In this document: positions 8,476 to 18,444 of the stretch, piece after piece
Position numbering within the stretch: the first letter of the stretch is position 1
Layout: every line of letters begins with the position of its first letter
Assembly: GCF_001695575.1 (NCBI RefSeq)
Contig: NZ_LUAX01000001.1
Coordinates: 1,302,001 to 1,366,000, forward strand
Length of the DNA stretch: 64,000 bases
Source: Vibrio europaeus
GTDB taxonomy: Bacteria; Pseudomonadota; Gammaproteobacteria; Enterobacterales; Vibrionaceae
Reading direction: 5' to 3'
Position numbers and translations under genes: made by a program
The notes under the pieces: model-generated
Told to the model about the DNA's origin: nothing
Databases searched by the model: none
Seen by the model: only the letters and a program-made list of their open reading frames with translations

Positions 8476-9666
8476 ATGTTTGAAAAAGTAGTCGCTGCTC
8501 CCGCAGACCCTATTCTTGGCCTAACTGAAGAATTTAAGAAAGACGCTCGTGCTGAAAAGATTAACCTTGGCGTGGGTATCTACAAAAATGAACAAGGTGA
8601 AACCCCTGTTCTAGCAACCGTTAAAAAAGCGGAAGCGGCACTTATTGAAACAGAAAAGACCAAGTCTTACCTAACTATCGAAGGTACTGCTGAATATGCT
8701 TTAGCAGTTCAGAAACTTCTTTTTGGCAATGATGCAGAAATCGTAGCCAACCAGCGTGGTAAAACGGCTCAAGCTCCAGGTGGTACTGGTGCACTTCGCG
8801 TTGCTGGTGAGTTTATCAAACGCCAACTGGGTGAAGTAAAGATTTGGATCAGTAACCCAACTTGGGCTAACCACAACGGTGTGTTTGCCGCAGCAGGTAT
8901 CGAGACAGCACAGTACAGCTACTACAATGCTGAAACTAAAGACAAAGACTTCGCTTCTATGGTTGCCGATCTAGAGCAAGCATCTGAAGGCGATGTTGTT
9001 CTTCTTCACGGCTGCTGCCATAACCCAACAGGTATCGATCCAACAGCAGAAGAGTGGGAAACGCTGGCTAAGCTTGTTGCAGACAAAAAACTTCTTCCAC
9101 TTTTCGACTTTGCTTACCAAGGTTTTGCGAAAGGCGTTGAAGACGACGCTGCGGGTCTTCGTATCTTTGCTCAGTACAACAAAGAGATTCTAGTCGCGAG
9201 CTCTTTCTCAAAGAACTTCGGTCTATACAATGAGCGCGTAGGTGCATTCACACTCGTCGCAGAGTCAGAAGAAGTGGCAACGACAGCCTTCTCACAAGTG
9301 AAAGCAATCATTCGCTCAATCTACTCTAACCCACCAGCACACGGCAGCGCAGTCGTAACTCACATCCTAAACAATGCCGATCTACGTGCAGAGTGGGAAG
9401 CTGAAGTGAAAGAGATGCGTGATCGTATTCAGGAAATGCGTGAACTGTTCGTTGCAACACTTAAAGAACAAGGCGTTGACGCTGACTTTAGCTTCATCGA
9501 ACGTCAAAACGGCATGTTCTCATTCTCTGGCCTGACTAAAGAGCAAGTGACCCGTCTTAAAGAGGAATTCGCAATTTACATCGTAGGTTCTGGTCGCATC
9601 AGCGTAGCGGGTATGACGAAAGCTAACATGCTTCCACTATGTAAAGGTATTGCAGCCGTTCTATAA
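8476..9666 (+). CDS. aspC: aspartate/aromatic amino acid aminotransferase
   Basis: PLP-dependent class I aminotransferase (subgroup I alpha). It interconverts aspartate and 2-oxoglutarate with oxaloacetate and glutamate, and in vibrios probably also handles aromatic amino acids. The 396 residues equal Escherichia coli AspC in length and align throughout. Visible motifs are [37 protein letters not shown], and the PLP lysine in [15 protein letters not shown] (near residue 246). TyrB is a close paralog, so the exact substrate preference is not settled. An ATG at 8467 would add three residues; the one at 8476 ([16 protein letters not shown]) matches the family. A strong terminator follows. Confidence 0.92.
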   Translation: MFEKVVAAPADPILGLTEEFKKDARAEKINLGVGIYKNEQGETPVLATVKKAEAALIETEKTKSYLTIEGTAEYALAVQKLLFGNDAEIVANQRGKTAQAPGGTGALRVAGEFIKRQLGEVKIWISNPTWANHNGVFAAAGIETAQYSYYNAETKDKDFASMVADLEQASEGDVVLLHGCCHNPTGIDPTAEEWETLAKLVADKKLLPLFDFAYQGFAKGVEDDAAGLRIFAQYNKEILVASSFSKNFGLYNERVGAFTLVAESEEVATTAFSQVKAIIRSIYSNPPAHGSAVVTHILNNADLRAEWEAEVKEMRDRIQEMRELFVATLKEQGVDADFSFIERQNGMFSFSGLTKEQVTRLKEEFAIYIVGSGRISVAGMTKANMLPLCKGIAAVL

Positions 9667-9686
9667 CAGCTCACCTTCAAATACCG

Positions 9687-9716
9687 AAAAGCCAGCTATT
9701 TAGCTGGCTTTTTTGT
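9687..9716 (+). terminator. rho-independent terminator of aspC
   Basis: GCCAGCTA (9691-9698) and TAGCTGGC (9701-9708) form a perfect stem extended by AAAA/TTTT, followed by a T run. Confidence 0.92.
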
Positions 9717-9936
9717 GTTCGCGCCCTTTCCGCAAATCAGTTTGACAGCAACCAACAACCTAATCCATTGGATCAAGATTAGGCGTCCATTCGAAACAAA
9801 CATCTTTTGCAACCCAAAGATAACCACCCCTAATACGGTAATAAAACCTCAACCACTTCACAACACTCACGAAATAGGTATTACATAAAACATATTCAGA
9901 ATCACTTCTCCATAATCCAAATAGAGAACATTTGTA

Positions 9937-11430
9937 GTGAGAAAAATCCTCGTATTATTAACGGTTATAGCTTCATTGTTTGGGTGTAAAAAAGACCCTC
10001 AACCAAATCCACCGCTAAATCAAACCACTGTTAAAGTTTTAACAGCAAACTTATGGCATGACCTAGAAAAAGGCTACGATGTAGGCTTAGCTGAAATGAA
10101 ACATGCTCAAGCCGATATCATACTTACTCAAGAGTCTGATGGAGTGAATGCACGGTTAGCTGAAGACCTCGAAATGTATTACTGGCAAGGCCGTGAAGGC
10201 GATGCATCAGTAGGAATTTTCTCCCGCTTTCCAATCGTCGAGGTCCTCAATGGTATGGATGAAGATCTTGATACAGACCGAGGTGCACAAATAGGTGCGG
10301 TTATTGATATTAACGGACACGAAGTCGTTGTTTGGAATAACCATCTTGATTGGAAGCAGTATACTGCGGTCGAACCAAGGGGGCTTGATGGCAATAGCAG
10401 TGCTCCACATGACTTGTGCCTCCCCAACAAACTTACTCAGCAAGAGTTGGATGCATACAATGCTCACTCCAGGCGACCAGCCCAGGCTCGACACCAAAGT
10501 AAGGTCTTGGAGCAGTATATAGCTAACGGTACGCCAGTTTTTGTTGCCGGAGACTTTAATGAACCGTCAGGGGTTGATTGGCAACACAATAACATCTTGT
10601 TCGACCGAACAGCGTCAGATTATGACTTCAGTACGCATAGGATCACGCGAGAAGCGGGGTTGCTCGATTCATTCCGCACGCTATATCCCGACACGCTTAG
10701 TTATCCCGGAATTACTTGGCCAGTACGAAACGCTGAAAGCTGGACTAAATCAAGCGCCGTCACCAATGGATGCGGGAGAGCAGTTGATGACAGGGATCGA
10801 ATCGATTTCATCTATTATAGCGATAATGCCACTGGTCTAGAATTGGATAAAGTTGCGTTCATTGGCCCACGATATTCACACTTTTTCCAACCTGTTGATG
10901 GCTCTTCACCTGAAGTTTATCAAACCCTTGAACCCCACGAAGGAAGAATGGTCAATGCTCAAGGTGAACCTGAGTATAGTGAAAACGTTGCCGACTTTCC
11001 TTCAGACCACTTGTGGTATAGTGCGACCTTCAAGTTAGAAACTCCATATACGCACTCTACTCGGAAGAGTCTTGATCTCAACCCTCGCTTTGAAAATGCT
11101 CAATTAGCTGCTAGCGGCAATGATCTTGTGGTCGGATTTAACATCGCAAATTGGGTTGGTTACGAATCAAGCCGCAAATACTATTTATATGTAACCGAGC
11201 ATACAGCAGGACCACGTGATCATTCTGGTGGATATAAAGCTATTACAGCGAAACCCAATGAACAGCACCCCTTAGCCATAACTGTCAGCAATGATTACTT
11301 GAAAAAGGTGAAAGGAAGTGATTCTAAACTACAACTTCGCATTTACTCGAACATTGCAGGCTCACCGAAAATATTTGCTTCTAAAACATTTTCCTTAGAA
11401 GAGATTGAGCGAATAGTCACTATTAACTAA
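9937..11430 (+). CDS. endonuclease/exonuclease/phosphatase-family putative lipoprotein
   Basis: A 497-residue exported protein. The N-terminus MRKILVLLTVIASLFGC is a probable lipoprotein signal (lipobox LFGC, lipidated Cys at 17), although Phe at position -2 is unusual. Residues about 30-345 carry the EEP (DNase I-like) catalytic pattern: TANLWHD, the metal-binding Glu in LTQESD, SVGIFSRFPI, NNHLDW, GDFNEPSG, DRIDFIYY, and the final SDHLWY. The last 140 residues form a separate, probably beta-rich domain of unknown role. The substrate could be nucleic acid, phospholipid or phosphoinositide-like; the sequence does not decide. Translation starts at GTG, since no ATG fits. Codon use is more AT-rich than in neighbouring housekeeping genes, which suggests an accessory gene. 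Confidence 0.8.
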   Translation: MRKILVLLTVIASLFGCKKDPQPNPPLNQTTVKVLTANLWHDLEKGYDVGLAEMKHAQADIILTQESDGVNARLAEDLEMYYWQGREGDASVGIFSRFPIVEVLNGMDEDLDTDRGAQIGAVIDINGHEVVVWNNHLDWKQYTAVEPRGLDGNSSAPHDLCLPNKLTQQELDAYNAHSRRPAQARHQSKVLEQYIANGTPVFVAGDFNEPSGVDWQHNNILFDRTASDYDFSTHRITREAGLLDSFRTLYPDTLSYPGITWPVRNAESWTKSSAVTNGCGRAVDDRDRIDFIYYSDNATGLELDKVAFIGPRYSHFFQPVDGSSPEVYQTLEPHEGRMVNAQGEPEYSENVADFPSDHLWYSATFKLETPYTHSTRKSLDLNPRFENAQLAASGNDLVVGFNIANWVGYESSRKYYLYVTEHTAGPRDHSGGYKAITAKPNEQHPLAITVSNDYLKKVKGSDSKLQLRIYSNIAGSPKIFASKTFSLEEIERIVTIN

Positions 11431-11454
11431 CGGAGTGTGTACGCCTCAATAGGC

Positions 11455-11488
11455 AAGCAGCCGCAAGTGATGTTTCTTGCGGTTGCTT
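11455..11488 (+). terminator. hairpin after the EEP gene
   Basis: A 13-bp stem with one G-U pair (AAGCAGCCGCAAG at 11455-11467, CTTGCGGTTGCTT at 11476-11488) lies between two convergent genes. The T tract is poor, but the position fits a terminator for either strand. Confidence 0.6.
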
Positions 11489-11510
11489 ATTCAAAGGAAA
11501 CAACTCGACT

Positions 11511-12164
11511 CTAGAAAAGATATCTCAGCGAAATCCCGCCTTCATTGGTGGTGACGCTACCCTTGATTCTAGCGGTTTCAAAGTCTCCGTCTCTATGGGT
11601 GTAAAAAGCGCCAACCGTAAATCGCTCTGCAAACTGATAGTCAGCTCTTACGTTAAACAGTGTTTCTTCTAACAAGTCGGTGTAGTTAAACTCGCCCCGC
11701 CCCGCTAACTCCCACTTCTCAGTCAGCGCATACTTAAGCTCTAAACTCGCGCCAATCGAAGGCTTGCTATCGCTAAACAGCTTTTCTTCGGTACTATCAA
11801 GAGTCTGTTTTGCCCACAAATAGCCGACTTTTGCTGTCGCGATAACATCTAGCTTTTCCATAACAGGGTAACGATAAGCAACGCCAGGTAACAAAGTATA
11901 GAGCTCTGTCGTGACATCTTTCGGATGTATAAACCTTGCCGCGTAATCGAGCGTAAATAGAATGTTTTCGCTCCATACATAGTTACCACCCACCGCTAGA
12001 GCAGTAGCATTGTTGTCACTGCCCAAACTTTCATTCAGCGACCCAGAGCTTAAATCTGCGTAGAGGAAATCATAGTTTAGTTCGTTTATTTTATTGGGTT
12101 CTGCGGCATGCACCGAGCTAGCAAAGAGTAAAGGGGCTAATATCCAACGGTACTTCAATTCCAT
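11511..12164 (-). CDS. outer-membrane beta-barrel protein
   Basis: A 217-residue protein with a clear Sec signal peptide (MELKYRWILAPLLFASSVHA, cleaved before AEP). The rest is alternating polar and aromatic strands typical of an 8-strand outer-membrane barrel. It ends in GGISLRYLF with a C-terminal Phe, the sorting signal read by the BAM complex. Repeated strand-turn patterns (ALAVGGNYVWSENILFTLDY, LELKYALTEKWELAGRGEF) resemble OmpA- or OmpW-size barrels, but no specific family is recognised. AGAGG lies 6 nt before the ATG. The gene is monocistronic and convergent with the EEP gene. Its ligand and function are unknown. Confidence 0.75.
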   Translation of the reverse strand: MELKYRWILAPLLFASSVHAAEPNKINELNYDFLYADLSSGSLNESLGSDNNATALAVGGNYVWSENILFTLDYAARFIHPKDVTTELYTLLPGVAYRYPVMEKLDVIATAKVGYLWAKQTLDSTEEKLFSDSKPSIGASLELKYALTEKWELAGRGEFNYTDLLEETLFNVRADYQFAERFTVGAFYTHRDGDFETARIKGSVTTNEGGISLRYLF

Positions 12165-12366
12165 TATGACCTCTTAAGTCCATATAAACGGCGGCAAGCT
12201 TTCCTATGTCGAGGTAAGATTAACGGCCAATTTTCCCTACCAGAATCCGCGTCAGAGACTGGGTATGTGATTTATATTGATAAGAAAATATAGAACAAGT
12301 AATCGTCAAGTTACTGAATAAATTGTGAGAATTATGATCTTGTACGAATTCAAATGCTCAGATAGC

Positions 12367-12394
12367 GAAAAAGATCTCATGTGAGATCTTTTTC
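12367..12394 (-). terminator. terminator-like hairpin after the orphan gene
   Basis: A perfect 13-bp inverted repeat, GAAAAAGATCTCA (12367-12379) and TGAGATCTTTTTC (12382-12394), lies 53 nt downstream of the leftward gene that ends at 12447. Confidence 0.65.
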
Positions 12395-12446
12395 AGATAA
12401 GTACTCGCAATAGAGACTGTGGAGGTTTGGTGAAAAAATAGTCTTA

Positions 12447-12824
12447 CTACAGTCTGATAATTAGCTCGTCTTGGGACAAGGGCCTGATGTCTGCTTTAGA
12501 TTTGGTTTTCAGTCGTTCGAGTAACTCTACATCCAATTCGTAAGGCATAACGATCTTGAGCTCTTCTACACCTTCACTCTTTGCTAGCTGGAGCAGCGTA
12601 GCAATATTTGATTCATCACTACGATTCGCCGATAGCGATTTCATAGCTTGATCCCACAAGCGATCTTCAACCGATAGCGTATCTTTTATCGTATTCTTCC
12701 AAGCAAGGCTGAATATCGGAGCAAATGTGCTCATCGCTTCCAAGAAAGTCCATTTCTTACTACAAGAAGCACCGAGAAAAGAAGTATAGTCGAATACAAC
12801 ACTTGTCTTGCCTAGATGTTCCAT
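12447..12824 (-). CDS. hypothetical protein
   Basis: A 125-residue protein that I do not recognise. It begins MEHLGKTSVVFDYTSF, followed by a mixed alpha/beta composition with a central helical stretch (about 45-85) and an acidic-hydrophobic C-terminus ending IIRL. The N-terminal VVFDYTSFLG looks like a strand followed by a loop. The ATG at 12824 is preceded on the minus strand by a strong purine run (GGGGGATGAT), which supports translation. No signal peptide or membrane helix is visible. It is isolated, with a terminator-like hairpin downstream and about 215 non-coding bases upstream, within a patch that looks accessory. Confidence 0.6.
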   Translation of the reverse strand: MEHLGKTSVVFDYTSFLGASCSKKWTFLEAMSTFAPIFSLAWKNTIKDTLSVEDRLWDQAMKSLSANRSDESNIATLLQLAKSEGVEELKIVMPYELDVELLERLKTKSKADIRPLSQDELIIRL

Positions 12825-13039
12825 ATCATCCCCCGTAATATCGGCAACACAGTGTACTCAATATCCTAGATCAAACTGGTTATAGCAATAGGATATAAGA
12901 CAATGGTCTTTTATGCCCTAATTCTGTTTTAAAAAGCTATATAAAAACCAATGCGGTAACAAAATGTGTACAATAAAATGATATAAGGAACCGGTTGCTT
13001 AATATTTTAGATACCAAATAATATCGTGTTCCCTAAACG

Positions 13040-15385
13040 CTATTTTATATCAACAATCTTGCTCGCCTTTTTGTACTGGATTCTCCAACCCTTCCAGCTC
13101 GGTAGCTCCCAACGCTTTGGATACCCTTTACGCAGTCCATCGCGATGTACAACATAAATCAGCTTTTTGTTAATGTGGTATTCAACATCGAGGTTGAGAT
13201 CACCCAATGCGAGCTCAAAAGGGTACGCACTGGCGAAATCTTCGTACTCCCAATATGGAATACCTTCGAAGGCAAAGTCCTCGGCACTAAAAAGCTCTAA
13301 TTCACTGACATCATCCAACTCAAGTAAGGCAAGCTGCTGTGTAAACCAACTTTCAAAGTTTAGTTCATCAAGCTTATCATTCGATGTCCCAAGCCCTAGC
13401 GCGAGATAAAGTTTCCAGTGCTCAATTTGCTTGTGACGAGTTTCTGCAAACCCAGGGAGTAACTGGTTGGTAATGACGGCTTCAAGCATTGGCTGAATGG
13501 CAAGTTCACCTTGAGCTAGTTCATGTCGAGTGGCAATGACTCTTCCCGCATAGCTCAGTCTCATCTCGACCATTGGCTGTTCGTCGACCGTTATCACATC
13601 CCCCAGTTGCCACTCACCTAAACCAACCTCACTTAGCGTGTTAAGTGCAATGGGTATAGTAAAGGTGGCTAAATTGAGGGTTTGCTTCACGCCTCTGCCC
13701 GGCAAGCTATGAGTATCGAGGACAAGCGCGGCTTCGTTTTTAGATGGAAAACGAGTCTCTCGACCTAAAACAACTTCCATCTCACCGTTGGCCATTGCTT
13801 CTTTTCGCTTCAATCTGCGTACAAAAACGAGTTCTGGATGCAGGCGAGCAATTGCCTCAACCAGTTCTTGATGTGAATAACGAGAGGCAACACTGAGCTG
13901 AGGTAATTCAAATACTTCTCTCATTTGAGCCGAAAGTGCTCTTGCTTCTTTTACAACATCAACGTCAACCTTTATCCCAGAGAACTGCTCTCCTCTAAGG
14001 ATTCCGATAGCAAGTTGACCATCACAGCCCCAAGGCTCTTCTTTCTCTAACTTTTCTCTTTCTTCTTCATTGCTAGACAAGCGATACAAGTTGGCTGGCG
14101 TAGCCAAGACGGAAGTGAGGTCAACCATCGCCTCTTGCAGAGGTCTACAAGGCATTCGAGTGACTAGGTCGGCGTATAACGCATCAATAGGTAAAGGGTA
14201 AATCCGTTGACCATGTTCGGTGGCAGTACCCGCATCATTGATCGCCCCCATCGCGGTGAGTATTTCATTCGCCTGGTTAATGGAGCGCTCGGGCAATAAC
14301 TCCAAGAAATTTAGCTGCGCTAACGCCTTACCGCAACTTGCTGATGCTAGCATGGCTTCGGTTAGCGACTCTCGATGCATCTCCGGCGGCGTGACTTCTG
14401 ATAAAGCGGCGTGTTCACCATATAAGCGGATACAGATACCATCCATAACTCGCCCGGCGCGCCCACTACGCTGCTTTGCACTGGCTTTGGAGATATGCTT
14501 TAAACTCAGAGCGGTTCGCCCATTACGCTGTTCTGTTCTTCGTTCTAATCCAGAATCAATGACCGCGACGATATTGGGGATAGTCAGTGACGTCTCTGCA
14601 ACATTGGTCGCTAAAACCACTTTTTTATAAGCTTGGGTATTAAGTGCGACTTCTCGCTGCTCTTCGGTAACCGAGGCGTGAAGCGGAACAGCAACTAAGC
14701 CTTCAATTCCCGTCAACTTACTCTGACATTGACTGATCTCTTTTCTACCCGGCAGAAACACCAAAATATCACCGTCAACATCGCTAAGCGCTAACACTTC
14801 TTGCTTTACTTTTTCATCAAGGTTTCTTGCATCGGGAAGCTGCCTTGAATCGCCTGCTCGATACCCTATTGAGACATCGAAGTTACGCCCCTCGGCATAC
14901 ATACGCTTTGCACCGATGTAAGTGGCAAGCTTTTCACCCTCAATGGTCGCGGACGTGACGACCAATCTATGCGTCAGGCTATCTTTAAGCAGAGCGACCA
15001 ACAAATCGGTATCCCAGCGGCGCTCATGAAATTCATCGACGATAACCGTATCAAAACCCTCAAGCTTGTTCTCAGAAAACCAGCGCAACGCGACGCCGGG
15101 TGTCACAAAGACGACTTGCGTGTTTTCATCAAAGCGGCTTTCCAACTTAATCGCATAACCGACTGACTGTCCCAATGGTTGGTTACTTTGCTCAGAGAGA
15201 AACTGAGCCAATGAGGTACAAGCGATGCGTCTTGGCTCGATCACCAGAACCCTGCCTTGCTGCGCTGCCCAAATGGGTAAACGCGTCGACTTACCCGATC
15301 CTGTCTCTGCTTCGACAATGAGATGATAAACGGAAAGCTGGGACAAAAATTCGGTTTTCAGGGTATCTATAGGTAAGCTAGTCAT
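13040..15385 (-). CDS. HrpB-like DExH-box RNA helicase
   Basis: A 781-residue superfamily 2 helicase of the DEAH/HrpA-HrpB group, expected to unwind RNA with ATP in the cytoplasm. Visible motifs in order: Walker A (EAETGSGKST, near residue 26), EPRRIA (motif Ia), DEFH (motif II, near 117), TSATI (motif III), ATNVAETSLTIP (motif V) and QRSGRAGR (motif VI). The middle and C-terminal parts follow the HrpB pattern, ending with a GYPKRWELPSWKGW segment like the HrpB tail, but overall identity to Escherichia coli HrpB looks modest. Vibrios usually have another hrpB elsewhere, so this may be a paralog and no symbol is given. It is divergent from maeA, and its RNA target is unknown. Confidence 0.85.
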   Translation of the reverse strand: MTSLPIDTLKTEFLSQLSVYHLIVEAETGSGKSTRLPIWAAQQGRVLVIEPRRIACTSLAQFLSEQSNQPLGQSVGYAIKLESRFDENTQVVFVTPGVALRWFSENKLEGFDTVIVDEFHERRWDTDLLVALLKDSLTHRLVVTSATIEGEKLATYIGAKRMYAEGRNFDVSIGYRAGDSRQLPDARNLDEKVKQEVLALSDVDGDILVFLPGRKEISQCQSKLTGIEGLVAVPLHASVTEEQREVALNTQAYKKVVLATNVAETSLTIPNIVAVIDSGLERRTEQRNGRTALSLKHISKASAKQRSGRAGRVMDGICIRLYGEHAALSEVTPPEMHRESLTEAMLASASCGKALAQLNFLELLPERSINQANEILTAMGAINDAGTATEHGQRIYPLPIDALYADLVTRMPCRPLQEAMVDLTSVLATPANLYRLSSNEEEREKLEKEEPWGCDGQLAIGILRGEQFSGIKVDVDVVKEARALSAQMREVFELPQLSVASRYSHQELVEAIARLHPELVFVRRLKRKEAMANGEMEVVLGRETRFPSKNEAALVLDTHSLPGRGVKQTLNLATFTIPIALNTLSEVGLGEWQLGDVITVDEQPMVEMRLSYAGRVIATRHELAQGELAIQPMLEAVITNQLLPGFAETRHKQIEHWKLYLALGLGTSNDKLDELNFESWFTQQLALLELDDVSELELFSAEDFAFEGIPYWEYEDFASAYPFELALGDLNLDVEYHINKKLIYVVHRDGLRKGYPKRWELPSWKGWRIQYKKASKIVDIK

Positions 15386-15541
15386 GATTTACGCGTGGGT
15401 AGTGCTAAAGCATGAAATTATATACGCAATCTTTGCCAGAATGCAGGAATATTCAGTTTACAATACGACAACGAATCCCTATCATTTTTATGTTCCTGTT
15501 CCCAAAGGTCTGTTGACCCTAACACCCTACTAAGGCATGTG

Positions 15542-17230
15542 ATGAATAACGATAAACGCCCTCTATATATCCAATATGCAGGCCCTGCGCTTCTCAGTAC
15601 TCCTCTTCTCAACAAAGGAAGTGCTTTCTCAGCTGAGGAAAGAAGCTCATTCAATCTTGAAGGTCTGTTACCAGAAAACACTGAAACTATTCAGGAACAA
15701 GTGGAACGCGCTTACCAACAATATCGTAACTTTGAAAGCGATATGGATAAGCACATTTACCTACGCAACATCCAAGACACAAACGAAACACTTTTCTACC
15801 GCCTTGTTCAGAACCACATCTCTGAGATGATGCCAATCATCTATACGCCGACCGTTGGTGCAGCATGTGAAAACTTCTCGAACATCTACCGTCGTGGTCG
15901 TGGCCTTTTTGTTTCTTACGCTAACCGCGATCGCATTGATGACATTTTGAACAACGCTTCAAGTCACAACGTGAAAGTTATCGTAGTGACAGACGGTGAA
16001 CGTATTCTTGGTTTAGGCGACCAAGGTATCGGTGGTATGGGTATTCCGATTGGTAAACTGGCGCTTTACACCGCATGTGGTGGTATTAGCCCAGCTTACA
16101 CGCTACCAATCGTACTTGATGTGGGTACGAATAACCCGCAACGTCTTGCTGACCCAATGTACATGGGCTGGCGCCATCCACGTATTACTGGTGCAGAGTA
16201 CAATGCATTCTTAGAAGAATTCATGCAGGCTGTTCAGCGCCGTTGGCCTGATGCGCTCATTCAGTTCGAAGACTTCGCACAGAAAAACGCGATGCCTCTA
16301 CTAGAGCGTTACAAAGATCGTTTCTGCTGCTTCAATGATGACATTCAAGGTACAGCGGCTGTGACTGTAGGTTCGCTACTTGCGGCTTGTCAGGCTGCAG
16401 GAAGTAAACTTTCTGAACAGCGTGTCACCTTCTTAGGTGCCGGCTCTGCTGGTTGTGGTATTGCTGAAGCCATCATTGCTCAAATGATTTCGGAAGGCAT
16501 TAGCGATGCGCAAGCTCGTTCGCAAGTCTTCATGGTTGACCGCTGGGGCCTACTGCAAGAAGGCATGCCTAACCTGCTCGATTTCCAACAACGTTTGGTA
16601 CAAAAGCATTCAAACACAGCAGATTGGAAAGCGGAAGGGAACGGCTACTCACTTCTTGATGTAATGCGCAATGCTAAACCAACGGTTCTTGTTGGCGTAT
16701 CTGGTGCGCCAGGTCTGTTTAGCGAAGACGTAATTAAAGAGATGCACAAACACTGCGCTCGTCCAATCGTATTCCCGCTATCTAACCCAACAAGCCGTGT
16801 GGAAGCAACACCTAACGACATTATTCGTTGGACTAACGGTGAAGCACTGGTTGCGACAGGCAGCCCATTCGATCCTGTGGTACATGACGGAAAGACCTAC
16901 CCTATCGCACAATGTAACAACAGTTACATCTTCCCAGGTATCGGTTTAGGTGTATTGGCGGTTCAAGCTAAACGCGTGACTGACGAAATGCTTATGGAAT
17001 CAAGCCGCGCTCTGGCAACATGTTCACCACTAGCAATTAATGGTCAAGGTGCACTATTGCCGCCACTAGAAGCGATTCATTCTGTTTCTAAGAAGATTGC
17101 TTTTGCTGTTGCGAAAAAAGCCATTGAGCAAGGTGTCGCACTAGAGATTACAAACGAAGCACTAGAAGAAGCGATTGATGCTTCATTCTGGCAACCTGTT
17201 TATCGCCGCTACAAGCGCACCGCTTTCTAA
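15542..17230 (+). CDS. maeA: NAD-dependent malic enzyme (malate dehydrogenase, oxaloacetate-decarboxylating)
   Basis: Converts malate to pyruvate and CO2 while reducing NAD+, linking the TCA cycle to pyruvate and gluconeogenesis. The 562 residues fit the large-subunit bacterial family (MaeA/SfcA). Motifs include the N-terminal malic domain ([40 protein letters not shown]), the metal site region ([13 protein letters not shown]), and the NAD-binding Rossmann motif ([14 protein letters not shown], near residue 300). The frame opens with GTG at 15539, but the ATG at 15542 has TAAGG 6 nt upstream and gives [18 protein letters not shown]. It is a single-gene unit with its own terminator. Confidence 0.95.
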   Translation: MNNDKRPLYIQYAGPALLSTPLLNKGSAFSAEERSSFNLEGLLPENTETIQEQVERAYQQYRNFESDMDKHIYLRNIQDTNETLFYRLVQNHISEMMPIIYTPTVGAACENFSNIYRRGRGLFVSYANRDRIDDILNNASSHNVKVIVVTDGERILGLGDQGIGGMGIPIGKLALYTACGGISPAYTLPIVLDVGTNNPQRLADPMYMGWRHPRITGAEYNAFLEEFMQAVQRRWPDALIQFEDFAQKNAMPLLERYKDRFCCFNDDIQGTAAVTVGSLLAACQAAGSKLSEQRVTFLGAGSAGCGIAEAIIAQMISEGISDAQARSQVFMVDRWGLLQEGMPNLLDFQQRLVQKHSNTADWKAEGNGYSLLDVMRNAKPTVLVGVSGAPGLFSEDVIKEMHKHCARPIVFPLSNPTSRVEATPNDIIRWTNGEALVATGSPFDPVVHDGKTYPIAQCNNSYIFPGIGLGVLAVQAKRVTDEMLMESSRALATCSPLAINGQGALLPPLEAIHSVSKKIAFAVAKKAIEQGVALEITNEALEEAIDASFWQPVYRRYKRTAF

Positions 17231-17245
17231 ACGCACTGTTTATTC

Positions 17246-17270
17246 AAAACCCAGCACACGCTGGGTTTTT
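17246..17270 (+). terminator. rho-independent terminator of maeA
   Basis: AAAACCCAGC (17246-17255), loop ACAC, GCTGGGTTTTT (17260-17270), 15 nt after the stop codon. Confidence 0.92.
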
Positions 17271-17368
17271 TATTCCTGCCATTAAGATCTCATGACGACA
17301 TACTGCTCTGCCTAACACGTCAACTTCATGATATCGTTACTCAATCAATGACAATCACATTTGTTTTC

Positions 17369-17689
17369 ATGGAATACCTAGACCTTTTGGGTGGATACCT
17401 TCGCCCCTATCTGACAGAAATTTCGACAGCTTTGATCGCGTGTATATTGGTCATGGCAGGTGGAGAAATTAACGCATTACTGAGGAAATTATTAAGAAAC
17501 ACCAACTTCGCCCTCAGAACTGTCGCGTTTGTCTTGATTAACGCATTTGGTTACGGCTTAATCATTGTCAAAGCAACACCTTACCTCTCTCGGACACTGC
17601 GTGGCCTAGAGGCTGGCATTATGTTTTCCATCGTATTGTTTTGCTTTATTTTTATAGGTCTATGGGCGCAGCGGAATCGACAAATTTAG
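17369..17689 (+). CDS. DUF3392 inner-membrane protein
   Basis: A 106-residue protein of the DUF3392 family. It has three hydrophobic helices (about residues 14-32, 48-66 and 80-100) separated by short basic loops (LLRKLLRNTNFALR) and ends in WAQRNRQI. Its function is unknown. An in-frame ATG at 17348 would add seven residues; neither start has a clear ribosome-binding site. The ATG at 17369 (MEYLDLLGGYLRPYL) was chosen because it puts the first conserved segment near the N-terminus, as in relatives. Its stop codon overlaps the start region of sanA, so the two are probably co-transcribed and translationally coupled. Confidence 0.75.
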   Translation: MEYLDLLGGYLRPYLTEISTALIACILVMAGGEINALLRKLLRNTNFALRTVAFVLINAFGYGLIIVKATPYLSRTLRGLEAGIMFSIVLFCFIFIGLWAQRNRQI

Positions 17690-18444
17690 TGCGAAGATTA
17701 TTTCACCACGATACTAGACAAAAAACTTGGCTCAAATTTGCGCTAAGGGCGTTAGCGTGGCTACCTGTCGCGTTAGCAGCCCTTGCCGTCTCTTTATTCG
17801 CTATCGATCGATGGGTCTCTTACCAAGCCAAAGACCAGCTCTTTAACGACATCGAACAGATCGAATCTTTCGATGTTGCCGTTGTTCTGGGTACTAGTAA
17901 ATATCTGGGAAAAATTCTCAATGAGTACTACACCCATCGTATCGACGCTGCTATTGAACTGTATCAGCAAGGCAAAGTAGACAACTTCCTTCTTAGTGGT
18001 GATAACGCACATCGCTCTTACAATGAACCTTGGACGATGAAACGTGATTTGCTTAAAGCAGAAGTACCTGAAGAGAGTATATTTTTGGATTACGCAGGAT
18101 TTCGAACTCTAGATTCTGTTGTTAGAGCGAAAGAGATTTTTGATACCAATAACTTTCTAATTATTTCCCAGAAATTTCATTGTGAGAGAGCGATATTTAT
18201 CGCTAACTCTCACAATATCGATGCGAAATGTTTCGCGGTTGCGGGGCCTTCGAAGCACTCTGGGTTTCAGGTAAGAATGAGAGAAGTGTTTGCTCGTGCA
18301 AAAGCGGTTTTGGACATTTATATTACCGATGCAAAGCCAAAGTTTCTCGGTCCTAAGGAACCTATCTTGATCGAACAACTTCCTGAGCCCGAGATACAGC
18401 CAGAGTTAGCGGAGCAAGCTTTGATTAGTCAGCCTGAGAGCTAA
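17662..18444 (+). CDS. sanA: SanA family membrane protein (DUF218/YdcF fold)
   Basis: An envelope protein related to Escherichia coli SanA, which affects outer-membrane barrier function and vancomycin tolerance at high temperature; the biochemical activity is unknown. One N-terminal membrane helix (about residues 32-52 from this start) is followed by a periplasmic DUF218 domain. The domain shows family motifs VVLGTSKY, LLSGDNAHRSYNEP, DYAGFRTLDSVVRAKEIF and QKFHCERAIF, and ends in an acidic Pro/Glu-rich tail. The ATG at 17662 follows a weak AGG and overlaps DUF3392 by 28 bp. A GTG at 17689, overlapping the DUF3392 stop as TAGTG, is an equally possible start. The 3' end overlaps the convergent GGDEF gene by 20 bp. 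Confidence 0.85.
   Translation: MGAAESTNLVRRLFHHDTRQKTWLKFALRALAWLPVALAALAVSLFAIDRWVSYQAKDQLFNDIEQIESFDVAVVLGTSKYLGKILNEYYTHRIDAAIELYQQGKVDNFLLSGDNAHRSYNEPWTMKRDLLKAEVPEESIFLDYAGFRTLDSVVRAKEIFDTNNFLIISQKFHCERAIFIANSHNIDAKCFAVAGPSKHSGFQVRMREVFARAKAVLDIYITDAKPKFLGPKEPILIEQLPEPEIQPELAEQALISQPES

Noticed and set aside
14220..14630. Antisense frame of 136 codons inside the HrpB-like helicase
   Set aside because: It is a shadow of conserved helicase codons on the other strand.
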